Below the pieces are notes generated by a model. It had not been told where the DNA came from and did no database searches. It saw nothing but the letters and a program-made list of their open reading frames with translations. This document shows positions 10,432 to 19,169 of a stretch of DNA of 64,000 nucleotides, in pieces; the first letter of the stretch is position 1; each line of letters starts with the position of its first letter. The stretch is from positions 85,553-149,552 of the forward strand of contig NZ_JAQMUB010000083.1 of the NCBI RefSeq assembly GCF_028330965.1. Direction: 5' to 3'. The position numbers and the translations under genes were made by a program. This DNA comes from Oscillatoria sp. CS-180. GTDB lineage: Bacteria > Cyanobacteriota > Cyanobacteriia > Phormidesmidales > Phormidesmidaceae.

Positions 10432-11244
10432 ATGGTTAAGATTATCGCCCTACAAGCGTGCCGTCATGGTATCGGCTGTTCTCATCTAGTCGCTAACCTA
10501 GCCGTAATTTTGATGAACTGTGGATATCGAGTTGGCCTTCTGGAAACAGATCTTCAAGCGGGAGGAATTCGCACGCTCTTTGGGCTAGATAAATCTCTGG
10601 CACAAGATACTCAGGCTTATTGGTGGTTAAGCTCGAACGCAAAAAAGACACCCGCCCTCCAGACGGATTTGTGTCGATATGAAATTGCTTACGAAAATAA
10701 AGCGACTGGTATTTATTTGCCTGCGGTGGGTGATGGTCTCGCGGCAAATAGTGAGCAGTTTAGGGTTTGGCAAGAACGATACGATGCCGAGAAGCCGTTT
10801 GATGTTTTTCAAGGTCTGAGCCAAGACCTAGCGCTGGATTTCTTATTGGTTGATAATCAGCCTGAAATGACCAATGACAACTTGATGGGACTATCCATAG
10901 CAGATGTTTCAGTTGTTTTGATGCAGTTGGATACCTATGATTTGCAGCGAACAGCAGTTTTGCTTGAGGTCATTAAGCAGCTTGAAGTGGTTAAAACTTG
11001 GTTAGTTCCTACGCTGGTATTGCCTAGTATTGAACGTGGTGTAGTCAAGCATATGCTTGAGAATACCTATGGTTATCCGGTGGCAGGCATTCTTCATCTC
11101 AGCGATGAGATGGCTAGTTTTGCGAGCCAAGGTCTCTTTTGCCTGCACTATCCAAAGCACTTCTTGACGCAAACGATGATGACGATCGCGCATCAGTTGG
11201 AACAAGATGCCCAAGCTTTGTCCATGTTTTCAAAGCAGTCTTAG
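10432..11244 (+). CDS. MinD/ParA-family protein with degenerate Walker A
   Basis: The 270-residue protein has the N-terminus of a deviant-Walker ATPase of the MinD/ParA/Soj type: a beta strand (KIIALQA), a P-loop position and the helix LVANLAVILMNCGYRVGLLETDLQAGG. Cyanobacterial relatives carry RRGTGKSN-like P-loops. Here it reads RHGIGCSH (residues 11-18), so the nucleotide-binding Lys is Cys16. A switch-like strand LDFLLVDNQPEM remains at about 137-148, in place of the usual D-x-P-x-G. ATP hydrolysis is therefore doubtful; it could be a pseudo-ATPase or binding partner. No partner ParB- or MinE-like gene is adjacent. It converges on the membrane-protein gene at 11352. Confidence 0.75.
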   Translation: MVKIIALQACRHGIGCSHLVANLAVILMNCGYRVGLLETDLQAGGIRTLFGLDKSLAQDTQAYWWLSSNAKKTPALQTDLCRYEIAYENKATGIYLPAVGDGLAANSEQFRVWQERYDAEKPFDVFQGLSQDLALDFLLVDNQPEMTNDNLMGLSIADVSVVLMQLDTYDLQRTAVLLEVIKQLEVVKTWLVPTLVLPSIERGVVKHMLENTYGYPVAGILHLSDEMASFASQGLFCLHYPKHFLTQTMMTIAHQLEQDAQALSMFSKQS

Positions 11245-11337
11245 CCGCGATCTCCACTTGTAGCCGCCAGGACTCTACTGAGATATTGGAATGGTGAGCA
11301 TATCTCTGCCGTAGTGTGCTAGGGCGATCGCGGCTAA
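11241..11337. repeat. 12-bp inverted repeat between convergent genes
   Basis: TTAGCCGCGATC (11241-11252) is matched exactly by its reverse complement at 11326-11337, with about 73 bases between the arms. It begins at the stop of the MinD-like gene and ends shortly before the 3' end of the opposite gene. The right arm overlaps a HIP1 octamer. It may form the base of a cruciform or a bidirectional transcript end; it lacks the T run of a classical terminator. Confidence 0.5.
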
Positions 11338-11351
11338 AGGCAGGAACTCAA

Positions 11352-12014
11352 TCACATGTTAGCCACTGAGTTGAGGCCAACAATGTCTTCGTAAGCTGCT
11401 ATAACTGCACAGGCTGTTAAAGGGACCGTAATCAGTAGACCTAAACCGACAAGAATCAGACCACCTAAATTCAGAAGCCCTAGCAGAAGAGCAAATCCAA
11501 AAAAGCTGAACCACTTTTTCCCAACAACTTTTCTGCTAGTCTCCAGCGCAGGCCAAAAATCAAGGTTTTTATCGAGTAGGAGTGGCAGGCTAATCATGTA
11601 TGAAACTGCCAGATAAATGCCAGGAATGATAACAAGAATAAAGCCTAAGGTGATAAGGACGCCGCTAATGATGGCAAGCAACAAGATAGGCAATGCGCGC
11701 TTGAACCCACCAAAGAAATCGCTGAAGGACGTGGGGCGATTCCGCGCAATTTGTAAAGCGACAATATAAAAGCCAGGTCCTAGCAGTGTTGAGAGAATAT
11801 TGCCGACAATGTTCCCCCCTATCTGACCTGCTTCGGGATTACCGCTTCCCAGGGGATAAGGCAGAATGAGTGAGACAACGGCGACAATAATACCGATTAA
11901 AAGAGTGAATCCGATAAATGGGAGTGCATTAGCCTTGAAGATATCCCATCCTCGACTAAAGTACTGTCCCATCTTGAAGTCATAATCACGATTGCTAATA
12001 TCAAATGCGCTCAT
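11352..12014 (-). CDS. Polytopic integral membrane protein, function unknown
   Basis: A 220-residue protein with about five hydrophobic segments: near residues 29-51, 66-86, 108-138 (possibly two), 140-150 and 168-205. The soluble N-terminus contains MGQYFSRGWDIFKANALPFI. This leading motif, followed by glycine-rich membrane helices, resembles uncharacterised bacterial membrane proteins of the GDPD-membrane-domain/DUF975 type, but I see no catalytic motif. The ATG at 12014 is the natural start. It stands alone on its strand. Confidence 0.7.
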   Translation of the reverse strand: MSAFDISNRDYDFKMGQYFSRGWDIFKANALPFIGFTLLIGIIVAVVSLILPYPLGSGNPEAGQIGGNIVGNILSTLLGPGFYIVALQIARNRPTSFSDFFGGFKRALPILLLAIISGVLITLGFILVIIPGIYLAVSYMISLPLLLDKNLDFWPALETSRKVVGKKWFSFFGFALLLGLLNLGGLILVGLGLLITVPLTACAVIAAYEDIVGLNSVANM

Positions 12015-12390
12015 CTTCCCGTCTCACTAAAGGACAAGTGTTAGACCAACCATATCCGAGACAAGTTGAGGCTGGGACAAGCTTTAAAAAAGTTTTTGCT
12101 TGAACAGTAATTTTTGATACTTTGTCGGGGAACTAAAGCTGCTTATAGCCTTAACTTAGGTCACAAAGAAAGGAATCATAGATGAATACCTCTGTTTACA
12201 GGTTGTTTATGGGTTCCGCTGTGCAGCCCTTGAATGCATCAAAAACTGACGTGAACTACTAGGCGTAGCGTAATGTGGGACATGTTTACTCTACCTGTGG
12301 TTGTTTCTGTTCAAGTGTCAGCATAGGTGAGTCTTGCGGCTCTATGGATACCATCTAGGACTATAGATTTCAAACAGGCAATTGAAGCTA
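12015..12390. other. Intergenic spacer between membrane-protein gene and petE
   Basis: A 376-base spacer upstream of the minus-strand membrane-protein gene and downstream of petE. Apart from the petE terminator immediately beyond it, I see no gene or RNA structure I can name. Confidence 0.4.
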
Positions 12391-12422
12391 CAAAAAAACC
12401 TCTCCTATATTGAGGAGAGGTT
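12391..12422 (-). terminator. Intrinsic terminator of petE
   Basis: On the minus strand a 10-bp perfect stem (AACCTCTCCT paired with AGGAGAGGTT) around a 6-base loop is followed by a run of T. It lies about 35 bases after the petE stop codon, so petE is a single-gene transcript. Confidence 0.88.
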
Positions 12423-12458
12423 AACTAAAATCTATGCAACTTTACTAATGCGACAGAT

Positions 12459-12875
12459 CTAGCCGTTAACAGTAATGGTGCCGACCATCCCAGCGCCTCG
12501 GTGGGGAGCGCAGTAGTACGTATAATCACCAGTTGGCATATCCGCAGTAAAGGTTGTGGAATAGGATTCGCCTGGGGCAAAGGTGAGTTGGCTATGAGAA
12601 ATCTTATCAGCCAAAGACTTATCACCAGGGCTTTGGTTTGCGTCAAATATGACGTTGTGGGGAGCCATCTTGTTGTTGACCCAAGTGACAGTATCACCAG
12701 GTTGAACGGTTAATTTTGCTGGCTGAAATACTAGCAGACCGCTGTCAGATCCCATCTTGACTTCGTAGTCGGCTGCTAAAGCGGGGGAAGCGGATATAGC
12801 AAAAGTAGCAACAGCGATAACGAGTGCTAGGCAAGCTAGACCCAAACGACTCAAAGAGCGTGCAATCTGTTTCAT
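12459..12875 (-). CDS. petE: Plastocyanin precursor
   Basis: Soluble copper protein of the thylakoid lumen that carries electrons from cytochrome b6f to photosystem I. The 138-residue precursor has a Sec-type signal peptide ending ASPALA, with probable cleavage after residue 34, leaving about 104 residues, the normal mature size. The type 1 copper ligands are all present: H73 (APHNV), C122, H125 and M130 ([11 protein letters not shown]). [12 protein letters not shown] near the mature N-terminus is typical of cyanobacterial plastocyanin. It is expected to be regulated by copper in organisms that also have cytochrome c6, but no such signal was identified here. Followed by a strong terminator. 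Confidence 0.98.
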   Translation of the reverse strand: MKQIARSLSRLGLACLALVIAVATFAISASPALAADYEVKMGSDSGLLVFQPAKLTVQPGDTVTWVNNKMAPHNVIFDANQSPGDKSLADKISHSQLTFAPGESYSTTFTADMPTGDYTYYCAPHRGAGMVGTITVNG

Positions 12876-13199
12876 AAAAACCTCTAGAACAGTAGGTTGT
12901 TTTAACTGTTACTTAGAAGTTTACCTTGAAGCGCAACAAACTACACCTCCTGTAAGAAGGAGATTTTAAAATTGTCACTACCCACTTGAGCGAACGACAG
13001 CAATTTAGAGGCCGTCTTTCCTAATAGTGGCCTCTACAGTAATTTTTCCTAGCGTAGCCTATGAATCTCCATTTAGGGGAGTTTTTGCGGCGTTTGCTGT
13101 TACGTTTTGTGCAGACAAAACTAGTGCAGCCCCAACTCAACTGCAAGATCTAGATTCCTCACCATTTCAAGCTTGACGTTTCACTAATCATGATCAATA
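12876..13199. other. petE upstream region
   Basis: A 324-base spacer holding the petE promoter region and the region after psbV. No gene was seen. Confidence 0.4.
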
Positions 13200-13203
13200 A
13201 ATC

Positions 13204-13240
13204 GCCCCCTACAACCTGAAATCTCAGTGCTGTAGGGGGC
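13204..13240 (-). terminator. Probable terminator of psbV
   Basis: A 10-bp perfect stem (GCCCCCTACA, 13204-13213, with TGTAGGGGGC, 13231-13240) around a 17-base loop lies about 60 bases after the psbV stop. The sequence after the stem on the minus strand is GATTTATT, a weak T tract, so efficiency is uncertain. Confidence 0.65.
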
Positions 13241-13299
13241 AATGACGGATATCAGAAATTGACAAAGCTAATCCTAGCCAGAGCGGTTCATTAGGCGTT

Positions 13300-13827
13300 C
13301 TAGACTTCGCCTGTACCGGGTGCAGAGTAGGTGCTCTTGCCGCCGCCCCAGAGGGGTCCGATGACCTTAGGTTGCAGCAGAATATGACCTGATATTGCAA
13401 CCAGATCATCCTCTGTTAAGCTCCGCATTTTAGGATAAATGTCGGTGCTTTTTAGACTTGGGTGCAGCTGAGAAATCTCAGTCAGACCATCATAAGTAGT
13501 GGGATTCTCCAGATAGTCTACAAGCGCCTCAAGATTGTTTCGCTGCGGCAGTGCACCAGCTAAACTCTCAGGGTCTAGACCCACCGTAGGATTTGTCTTG
13601 GTAATTCCTGAGGAGTGGCACGTCGCACAAGCATAGTTGAACTGCTTTCGTCCTCTTGCCACTTGTTCCAGGGAAAGAACAAGTGTATCTCCTTCTTCAT
13701 TGAGCTTGATGGTGCGCGTCGCCTCATCTAGCTCTGCTGCGACGGCGGGATTGACAAAAAGCTGGCTTATGACCAAAACCGCGATCGCAGCTAGCCAAAC
13801 GCATCTCTTAAGCATGGTTCTCCTCAA
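13300..13827 (-). CDS. psbV: Photosystem II cytochrome c550 precursor
   Basis: Extrinsic lumenal subunit that stabilises the oxygen-evolving cluster of photosystem II. The 175-residue precursor has a signal peptide ending NPAVA, with mature AELDEATRT from residue 31. The heme site CATCH is at 67-71, and the second axial ligand H122 (LHPSL) corresponds to mature position 92. The conserved blocks GITKTNP, NPTTYDG and DIYPKMRSLTEDDLVAISGHIL are intact. The C-terminus is unusual: instead of ending shortly after WGGGK with two Tyr, it continues as STYSAPGTGEV. No cytochrome c6-like or PsbV2 gene follows. Confidence 0.97.
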   Translation of the reverse strand: MRRTMLKRCVWLAAIAVLVISQLFVNPAVAAELDEATRTIKLNEEGDTLVLSLEQVARGRKQFNYACATCHSSGITKTNPTVGLDPESLAGALPQRNNLEALVDYLENPTTYDGLTEISQLHPSLKSTDIYPKMRSLTEDDLVAISGHILLQPKVIGPLWGGGKSTYSAPGTGEV

Positions 13828-14059
13828 AGGTATTTATGGCTAGCCATTAAACAACACAGCAGACATACACATAAATGAAAGTGATTGATATTCCAGGAAT
13901 TTGCAGGACTATCTTATTGCCCGAGCCAATCCTGAGAGTCAACTATCAATCTGTGTTAAGTCTTTCTCATATTGTTTATCATGCCACTGAACGGTTTTAT
14001 TCCAAAGCATTTCAAAGGTTTACAGCAGCCATTTTGGATTCGTAGCGGTCTGTAAAACC

Positions 14060-14980
14060 TTACTGCGAGAGGGCGGTATGTGAATTAGGAGAGGCATGAA
14101 GGGATTGTATTGGAGACGATAGTACAGGTTGGTGTAGCCGAATGAGCTTGCTCAACGTTGCTTTCAGCTCTGTTCGGGGCACAATCGCATCAACAAATCC
14201 ATGTTTCAGTAAATACTCAGCGGTCTGAAAATCGTCTGGTAGCTTTTCTCGCAGGGTTTGCTCGACAACTCTGCGCCCAGCAAAACCGATAGTAGCCTCA
14301 GGCTCAGCCAAAATAATATCTCCCAACATGGCAAAACTCGCTGTCACACCGCCTGTCGTTGGATGGGACAACACAGGCATATAAAGCAGTTTCGCCTCTC
14401 GATGTCGATCCAGAGCAGCGGATATCTTTGCCATCTGCATCAGGCTCAGCATGCCCTCCTGCATCCGTGCTCCCCCTGAAGCGCAGACTACTATTACGGG
14501 TAGCTCAAGTCGGGTACTATGTTCAATCATGCGAGTCAACTTTTCGCCGACTACAGAACCCATACTGCCGCCCATAAATCGGAAGTCCATTACGCCTAGC
14601 CCAACGGAAATCCCGTCAAGTTTGCCCTCTCCTGTTTGAACTGCGTCAGTCAGCTCTGTGCGAGTCTGCATATCTTGGAGGCGATCCTTATAAGCTTTGC
14701 GGTCCCTGAACTTTAGAGGATCTTGCGGCAGGATATGCGTGTCAAGTGGGTGCCAGCTACCTTCATCAATGAGCTGAGAAATGCGATCATCGCTGAAAAC
14801 TCTGTGATGATGCCCACATTCGGCACACACAAGTTGATTCGCTCTTAAATCCTTGGTGTAAGTCATGACACCGCAAGCCTCACATTTAGACCAAAGGCCA
14901 TCCGCAATTTCACGTTCCTGCCAGTCCTGACTGGTCGGACCAGACTTACGACGATTTGCAAACCAATCAAACAGAGACAT
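14060..14980 (-). CDS. accD: Acetyl-CoA carboxylase carboxyltransferase subunit beta
   Basis: Half of the carboxyltransferase that makes malonyl-CoA for fatty acid synthesis. The 306-residue protein has the N-terminal zinc ribbon (C33, C36, C52, C55 in CEAC and CAEC). The crotonase-fold core includes [25 protein letters not shown] and [12 protein letters not shown], which help form the CoA and carboxybiotin sites. Length fits cyanobacterial AccD. The last 15 residues are variable and Ser-rich. The partner gene accA is not in the window, as is common in cyanobacteria. Confidence 0.98.
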   Translation of the reverse strand: MSLFDWFANRRKSGPTSQDWQEREIADGLWSKCEACGVMTYTKDLRANQLVCAECGHHHRVFSDDRISQLIDEGSWHPLDTHILPQDPLKFRDRKAYKDRLQDMQTRTELTDAVQTGEGKLDGISVGLGVMDFRFMGGSMGSVVGEKLTRMIEHSTRLELPVIVVCASGGARMQEGMLSLMQMAKISAALDRHREAKLLYMPVLSHPTTGGVTASFAMLGDIILAEPEATIGFAGRRVVEQTLREKLPDDFQTAEYLLKHGFVDAIVPRTELKATLSKLIRLHQPVLSSPIQSLHASPNSHTALSQ

Positions 14981-15308
14981 GCTTATGAAAAAACTACTTA
15001 ATAGGGAACAGCTTACCTTTCAATCCAGGCTGAAACTAATCCTATCGGTTTTGGTCGCGGTCATGCGAGGTCAATGTGTTGCTAGGTCAACATAAACAGT
15101 GTTTTATAGGGTAACGATTTTCCTCAAGAGCTATAAAATCTCACTCGGTATACTATCGCTCACATCTTTGAGAACAGGGTTTTCAGAAACTAATAACAAA
15201 TCCCTATAGAAGCCCTGTAGAAGCGATTTGCCTGTCATTTTGGCGAAAATACCGAGAACTTTTATTCACTATTTTGCGAACGCAAGTCAAGGGTGCACCA
15301 CTTAAACA
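14981..15308. other. Divergent promoter region accD / 15309 gene
   Basis: A 328-base spacer between divergently transcribed genes, AT-rich near 15110-15180. No gene or RNA was recognised. Confidence 0.4.
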
Positions 15309-16337
15309 ATGAAGATTTCTAAAGCAGTTGCCTCTTCAGTCTGCAACGGCATCGCCGACGATGCTCTTAAAGACGAAGATAATGGTTTTTGGTTAGCAAG
15401 TTTGCCTACCTATGTTCAAACTGTTTGGCAGCAGCGATTTTATTGGATCCGCTGGGTGGATCGTTTGGCTGAACAAGACCAGATTGTGCAGCCTGGCGGA
15501 GAGCAGTTCCCCATGCTGTACCAGGCGTGGAAGCGCCTATATCATCAACGTTTCTTGTCTTCAGGGGATCAACATTGGAAAATCTTGAGGCAAATTGAAA
15601 CGACTTGGTTTTTGGAAGATGCCCATGAGCTGCACCAAGCTGAGATAGAGGCTTGGAATTGTTATATGGATGCGATCGCCGACTATCACCAGCCCGAACT
15701 CACCATCGCGACACTTCAAGATTACGAGACAATGCTTGACCGGCTAGCGGGTGCTTGTTTTCAGCTACTCCCTTTCCTAAAAGCTCATCATCGTTTAGTC
15801 GCTCGTCGGTTTGGCATTGTCGATCAGTTTTACAACAACCTCCGGGACCTATATGAAGACGCGCAGCAGGGGGTCTGTTATTTCCCAACTGATTTACTAC
15901 ATCAATTTGGGTTGAATCGCCAATCCATTTTAGATTTGAGCTGTCTGAAGGAACCTGGTTTTCAGCCCCTTATGAAATATTGGGTCGAGAGCTATCTGCC
16001 TCAATTGCGCCAGCAAAACATGTCGTTGATGTTAGCAGCCGACCTTCATCCTGCATGGCAGTGTCTGACCACTTGGTTTGTCCATCGCTATATGCGAATT
16101 GAACAGGTCTTACGAGCCTGCCAGTACGATTTTGTAGCGTTTGCTAATCGCTATTGGACCGTTGTGCAGCAAGACCTCGATCAGCAGTTGGCTAAAGTAA
16201 AACAGGTGACTCTAACGGGGCGTCCCTACATTCCCATTGATGTGGCTGAGATTGCTCCATTTCTCAATGTGTCCCCAACTGTTCTAGGGATTTCAAGATA
16301 TCCACACGGACCTGCCATTTCTGAAAGTGTGTTTTAG
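15309..16337 (+). CDS. Phytoene/squalene synthase-like protein
   Basis: A 342-residue, mostly helical protein. The segment FGIVDQFYNNLRDLYEDAQQGVCYFPTDLL (about 178-207) matches the second Asp-rich region of head-to-head prenyl synthases (normally NxLRDxxEDxxxGRxYLP), with DLYED intact. A matching first Asp-rich motif is not clear: DRLAEQD near residue 51 is the only weak candidate. Real phytoene synthases have a well-formed first DxxxD motif, so catalysis is uncertain. No carotenoid or hopanoid genes are nearby. It could be a divergent synthase, a prenyl-binding protein or a non-enzymatic paralogue. It converges on the prepilin peptidase gene with only 8 bases between stops. Confidence 0.68.
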   Translation: MKISKAVASSVCNGIADDALKDEDNGFWLASLPTYVQTVWQQRFYWIRWVDRLAEQDQIVQPGGEQFPMLYQAWKRLYHQRFLSSGDQHWKILRQIETTWFLEDAHELHQAEIEAWNCYMDAIADYHQPELTIATLQDYETMLDRLAGACFQLLPFLKAHHRLVARRFGIVDQFYNNLRDLYEDAQQGVCYFPTDLLHQFGLNRQSILDLSCLKEPGFQPLMKYWVESYLPQLRQQNMSLMLAADLHPAWQCLTTWFVHRYMRIEQVLRACQYDFVAFANRYWTVVQQDLDQQLAKVKQVTLTGRPYIPIDVAEIAPFLNVSPTVLGISRYPHGPAISESVF

Positions 16338-16345
16338 AGCCTGTC

Positions 16346-17164
16346 TTACCCAGACATAAAGAAGAACTGAAGATACCAGTTGATTAGGCGATCGCCCCAA
16401 AAAAGCGCGATGAAGGCTCCGAGGGTCAAAAAGGGACCGAAAGGGATCGGTGTTCTACGATTGAGTACTCCCAGGGCGATCGCGCCGCCTCCAATAAACG
16501 CACCCAAGGCACAGGCTAGGAAACTGCTGAGCAACATACCTTGCCACCCTAACCAAGCTCCTAAAAGGGCTGCAAGTTTGCCGTCACCTCCGCCCATCAC
16601 CGTTTTACCCGTTAGGAACGATCCGACAAACCCAATGACTTCAAAAATCCAGAGGCCCAAAACAGCGCCGAGGATAGCCCTCATCAGCCCTTGAGCAGCG
16701 ATCGCAGTTGTCCAATGGGGGCCATCGGCTGGGAGCAAGACAGTTTGCGATACTATCCCCAAGATGAGTCCCGATTGGGTGAGCTCATTGGGGAGTGTCA
16801 GCGTGTCTAAATCAATGCAGGTGAGACAGATGAGCCAACATATCAGGATCCAAACGCTTAGCGTGGTCCAAGATAGTTCAAACTGCCAGAATGTTGCTAA
16901 AAACAATAGCCCTGTGATGGCTTCAATTAGGGGATAGCGTGGCGATATACGAGTGCGGCAGTAGCGGCATCGCCCTTTCAGCCACATCCACCCCAATACA
17001 GGCACGTTGTCATAGGGACGCAACACATGATGACATTGAGGACATCGAGAGGGGGGATGCAAAAGTGAGAGCTTTTCAGGAACGCGATAGATCACAACAT
17101 TGAGAAAACTACCCATGGAAGCTCCAAAGGCAAAAACAATGAAGGAAAACAGAGCGTTAATCAA
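16346..17164 (-). CDS. pilD: Prepilin peptidase / N-methyltransferase (A24 family)
   Basis: Integral membrane aspartic protease that removes the leader of type IV prepilins and methylates the new N-terminus. The 272 residues show GSFLNVVIYRVPEKLS and the cytosolic zinc loop with C41, C44, C66 and C69 (CPQC, CRYC). Catalytic Asp residues are D118 (CIDLDTLTLPN) and D194 (GGGDGKL). About seven further hydrophobic segments follow. The full-length zinc loop predicts both activities. The first in-frame start is a TTG at 17164, directly after a stop codon, so this start is accepted but unusual. No pilus genes are adjacent. Confidence 0.95.
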   Translation of the reverse strand: MINALFSFIVFAFGASMGSFLNVVIYRVPEKLSLLHPPSRCPQCHHVLRPYDNVPVLGWMWLKGRCRYCRTRISPRYPLIEAITGLLFLATFWQFELSWTTLSVWILICWLICLTCIDLDTLTLPNELTQSGLILGIVSQTVLLPADGPHWTTAIAAQGLMRAILGAVLGLWIFEVIGFVGSFLTGKTVMGGGDGKLAALLGAWLGWQGMLLSSFLACALGAFIGGGAIALGVLNRRTPIPFGPFLTLGAFIALFWGDRLINWYLQFFFMSG

Positions 17165-17378
17165 ATTAGGTCACGCGATCGCGCCGATGGCAGGACATTA
17201 ATGCGGACTCGTGCAAGGATACCTATGGTATTAGATCGATGCTAGGCATCCAATACACCCCTGTCAGCGCTGAGTTTGACTCTCTTCGACATTAATTGGC
17301 AGAGAGAATCATCTCAGCTTGGAGTACTAATATGTATCATTGTTTTGCGAAGTTTGTTGCGGAACCTGTTTAGCGGTC

Positions 17379-17657
17379 TTAATGAATATCTGGTTCGATC
17401 TGATCGAGTGGAATGAAACACTCACTCGGTAATAACACAGGGGGACCACTGAAAATGAGTTTCCCTCGCCGCGTTCGGCGGCTAATCGCTACGCCAATGG
17501 GGCGTTGTACGTCGTCGGGATGGACTTCATAATAGGTTCGGTAAATATGCCGCGCTGCTTTCAGCAGTGCCGGATTGTAGACGGCAGCAGCCCCCGAAAT
17601 TTCATCTGGGTAAGGCATGTGTGGCGCAGGTGGGAGCGGCTGGTGATAGCTATGCAC
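17379..17657 (-). CDS. Conserved-looking hypothetical protein, 92 aa
   Basis: A small soluble protein with a Pro- and His-rich N-terminus (HQPLPPAPHMPYPDEI) followed by a probable helix (LLKAARHIYRTYYEVHPDD) and a basic strand region (AISRRTRRGKLIFSG). The first start is GTG at 17657; the ATG at codon 14 is an alternative and would leave 79 residues. It lies just downstream of leuB on the same strand, about 95 bases away, and may share its transcript. I do not recognise the family. Confidence 0.6.
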   Translation of the reverse strand: MHSYHQPLPPAPHMPYPDEISGAAAVYNPALLKAARHIYRTYYEVHPDDVQRPIGVAISRRTRRGKLIFSGPPVLLPSECFIPLDQIEPDIH

Positions 17658-17752
17658 AGCTCAGGAACCCCTAGGTTTTTTGGACAAAAGCTCAGTCAAA
17701 TATAACAGGCACGCTCGCGATCGCCTGTCCAGGAACAGCTTTGCAAAACTTC

Positions 17753-18835
17753 TTAAGCAAGCGCATTGAGGAGAGCCTCTCCCATGCCCTGACAGCCGAC
17801 TGCGGTCATACCTTCAGCCATGATATCGCCAGTCCGATATCCCTGGTCGAGAACTTTGACAACGGCATCTTCTATCTTATCGGCTGCAGCGGGTTGATGC
17901 AGGCCATAACGCAACATCATTGCCGCACTGAGTACTTGAGCGAGGGGGTTGGCTTTGTCTTGTCCGGCGATGTCAGGGGCTGAACCGTGAACTGGCTCGA
18001 ATACGCCGGGTCCGTCTGCACCTATGCTAGCTGACGGCAACATGCCGATACTTCCTGTTAGCATAGCTGCCGCATCAGACAAAATATCGCCGAAGAGGTT
18101 GCCTGTAACAATAGTGTCAAATTGTTTGGGCCAACGTACGAGCTGCATAGCGGCATTGTCAACGTACAAATGGGAGAGTTCAACATTGGGGTAATCGTCA
18201 GCCAGCGCCGTGATGCGATCGCGCCATAGCTGAGATACTTCCAACACATTGGCCTTGTCCACTGAACATAGCCGTCCCTGCCGTTTTTGGGCAGTCTTAA
18301 AAGCAACCCGACCAATGCGATCGATTTCGCTGTCTTTATAAGCCATTGTGCTGACGCCGCGCTTCTCTCCTGTTTCCGTTTGGAAAATACCCTTGGGTTC
18401 ACCGAAATAAATGCCGCCCGTGAGTTCACGCACGACCATGATATCGACGCCTTCGACTACCTCTTGCTTCAGCGATGAGGCGTCAATTAACTGCGGCAGA
18501 ATTGTGGCGGGTCGTAAATTCGCAAACAGTTCTAGTCCTGCCCGCAGACCGAGTAGACCTGTTTCAGGGCGCTGGTGCCGGGGCAGTGAATCCCACTTGT
18601 ACCCACCGATCGCGGCCAGCAGCACAGCATCGCCACCGCGACAAATGTCTAGTGTTTTTTCTGGTAAAGGTGTGCTAGTTTCATCAATCGCAACCCCACC
18701 GATTAACGCTTCCTGAAACTCAAAGTTCAGATCCAGCTGGCTGCCGACCTGCTTCATGACGTCAACTGCAACAGCCATAATTTCAGGGCCAATGCCATCG
18801 CCCGGTAGCAGCGTAATACGAAAGGTTTGCGTCAT
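17753..18835 (-). CDS. leuB: 3-isopropylmalate dehydrogenase
   Basis: NAD-dependent oxidative decarboxylation of 3-isopropylmalate in leucine synthesis. The 360-residue protein shows [12 protein letters not shown] at the N-terminus and RRIT-type substrate-binding residues in [16 protein letters not shown]. It also has [15 protein letters not shown], with the Tyr near residue 144, and SVDKANVL with the catalytic Lys. Metal-binding Asp residues are in [10 protein letters not shown] and [14 protein letters not shown], and the NAD-binding [21 protein letters not shown] is present. Complete and of normal length. A dispersed repeat lies about 50 bases upstream. Confidence 0.98.
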   Translation of the reverse strand: MTQTFRITLLPGDGIGPEIMAVAVDVMKQVGSQLDLNFEFQEALIGGVAIDETSTPLPEKTLDICRGGDAVLLAAIGGYKWDSLPRHQRPETGLLGLRAGLELFANLRPATILPQLIDASSLKQEVVEGVDIMVVRELTGGIYFGEPKGIFQTETGEKRGVSTMAYKDSEIDRIGRVAFKTAQKRQGRLCSVDKANVLEVSQLWRDRITALADDYPNVELSHLYVDNAAMQLVRWPKQFDTIVTGNLFGDILSDAAAMLTGSIGMLPSASIGADGPGVFEPVHGSAPDIAGQDKANPLAQVLSAAMMLRYGLHQPAAADKIEDAVVKVLDQGYRTGDIMAEGMTAVGCQGMGEALLNALA

Positions 18836-18885
18836 GATCCGTGGCGTCTCCCTGTGTTGACTAATCGACGTTGACTCGTAAGTGA

Positions 18886-18989
18886 TATAGCTTTAGCCAT
18901 CTAGGCGTATGCACTCCATAGCATCCCAGTGCATAGCCCATAGTCAAATAGCTCGCCGTCTTGTTCTAACGGAACTGGCAATGGCTATA
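18886..18989 (-). repeat. Dispersed MITE-like repeat, copy 1
   Basis: A 104-bp copy of an intergenic repeat found five times in this window. It begins TATAGCTTTAGCCA and ends, read from the other side, TATAGCCATTGCCA, giving imperfect terminal inverted repeats (11 of 14). It sits between leuB and the divergent hydrolase gene. No coding capacity. Confidence 0.8.
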
Positions 18990-19169
18990 CTACTTCGCTT
19001 TTTGTCCGCTACATGATGTTAGAACTGAATCGCAAATCTACAGTTCAAAGTTGCAAATCGGCATAAGCGGGCGGTGGATACCCAGAGGCGTATTATCTTA
19101 CGTCTAGGACAAGTTTCTCAACAAGTAGTTGCTAAATGGACGTTAGCAGCGATCGCGGGATGTATACCT

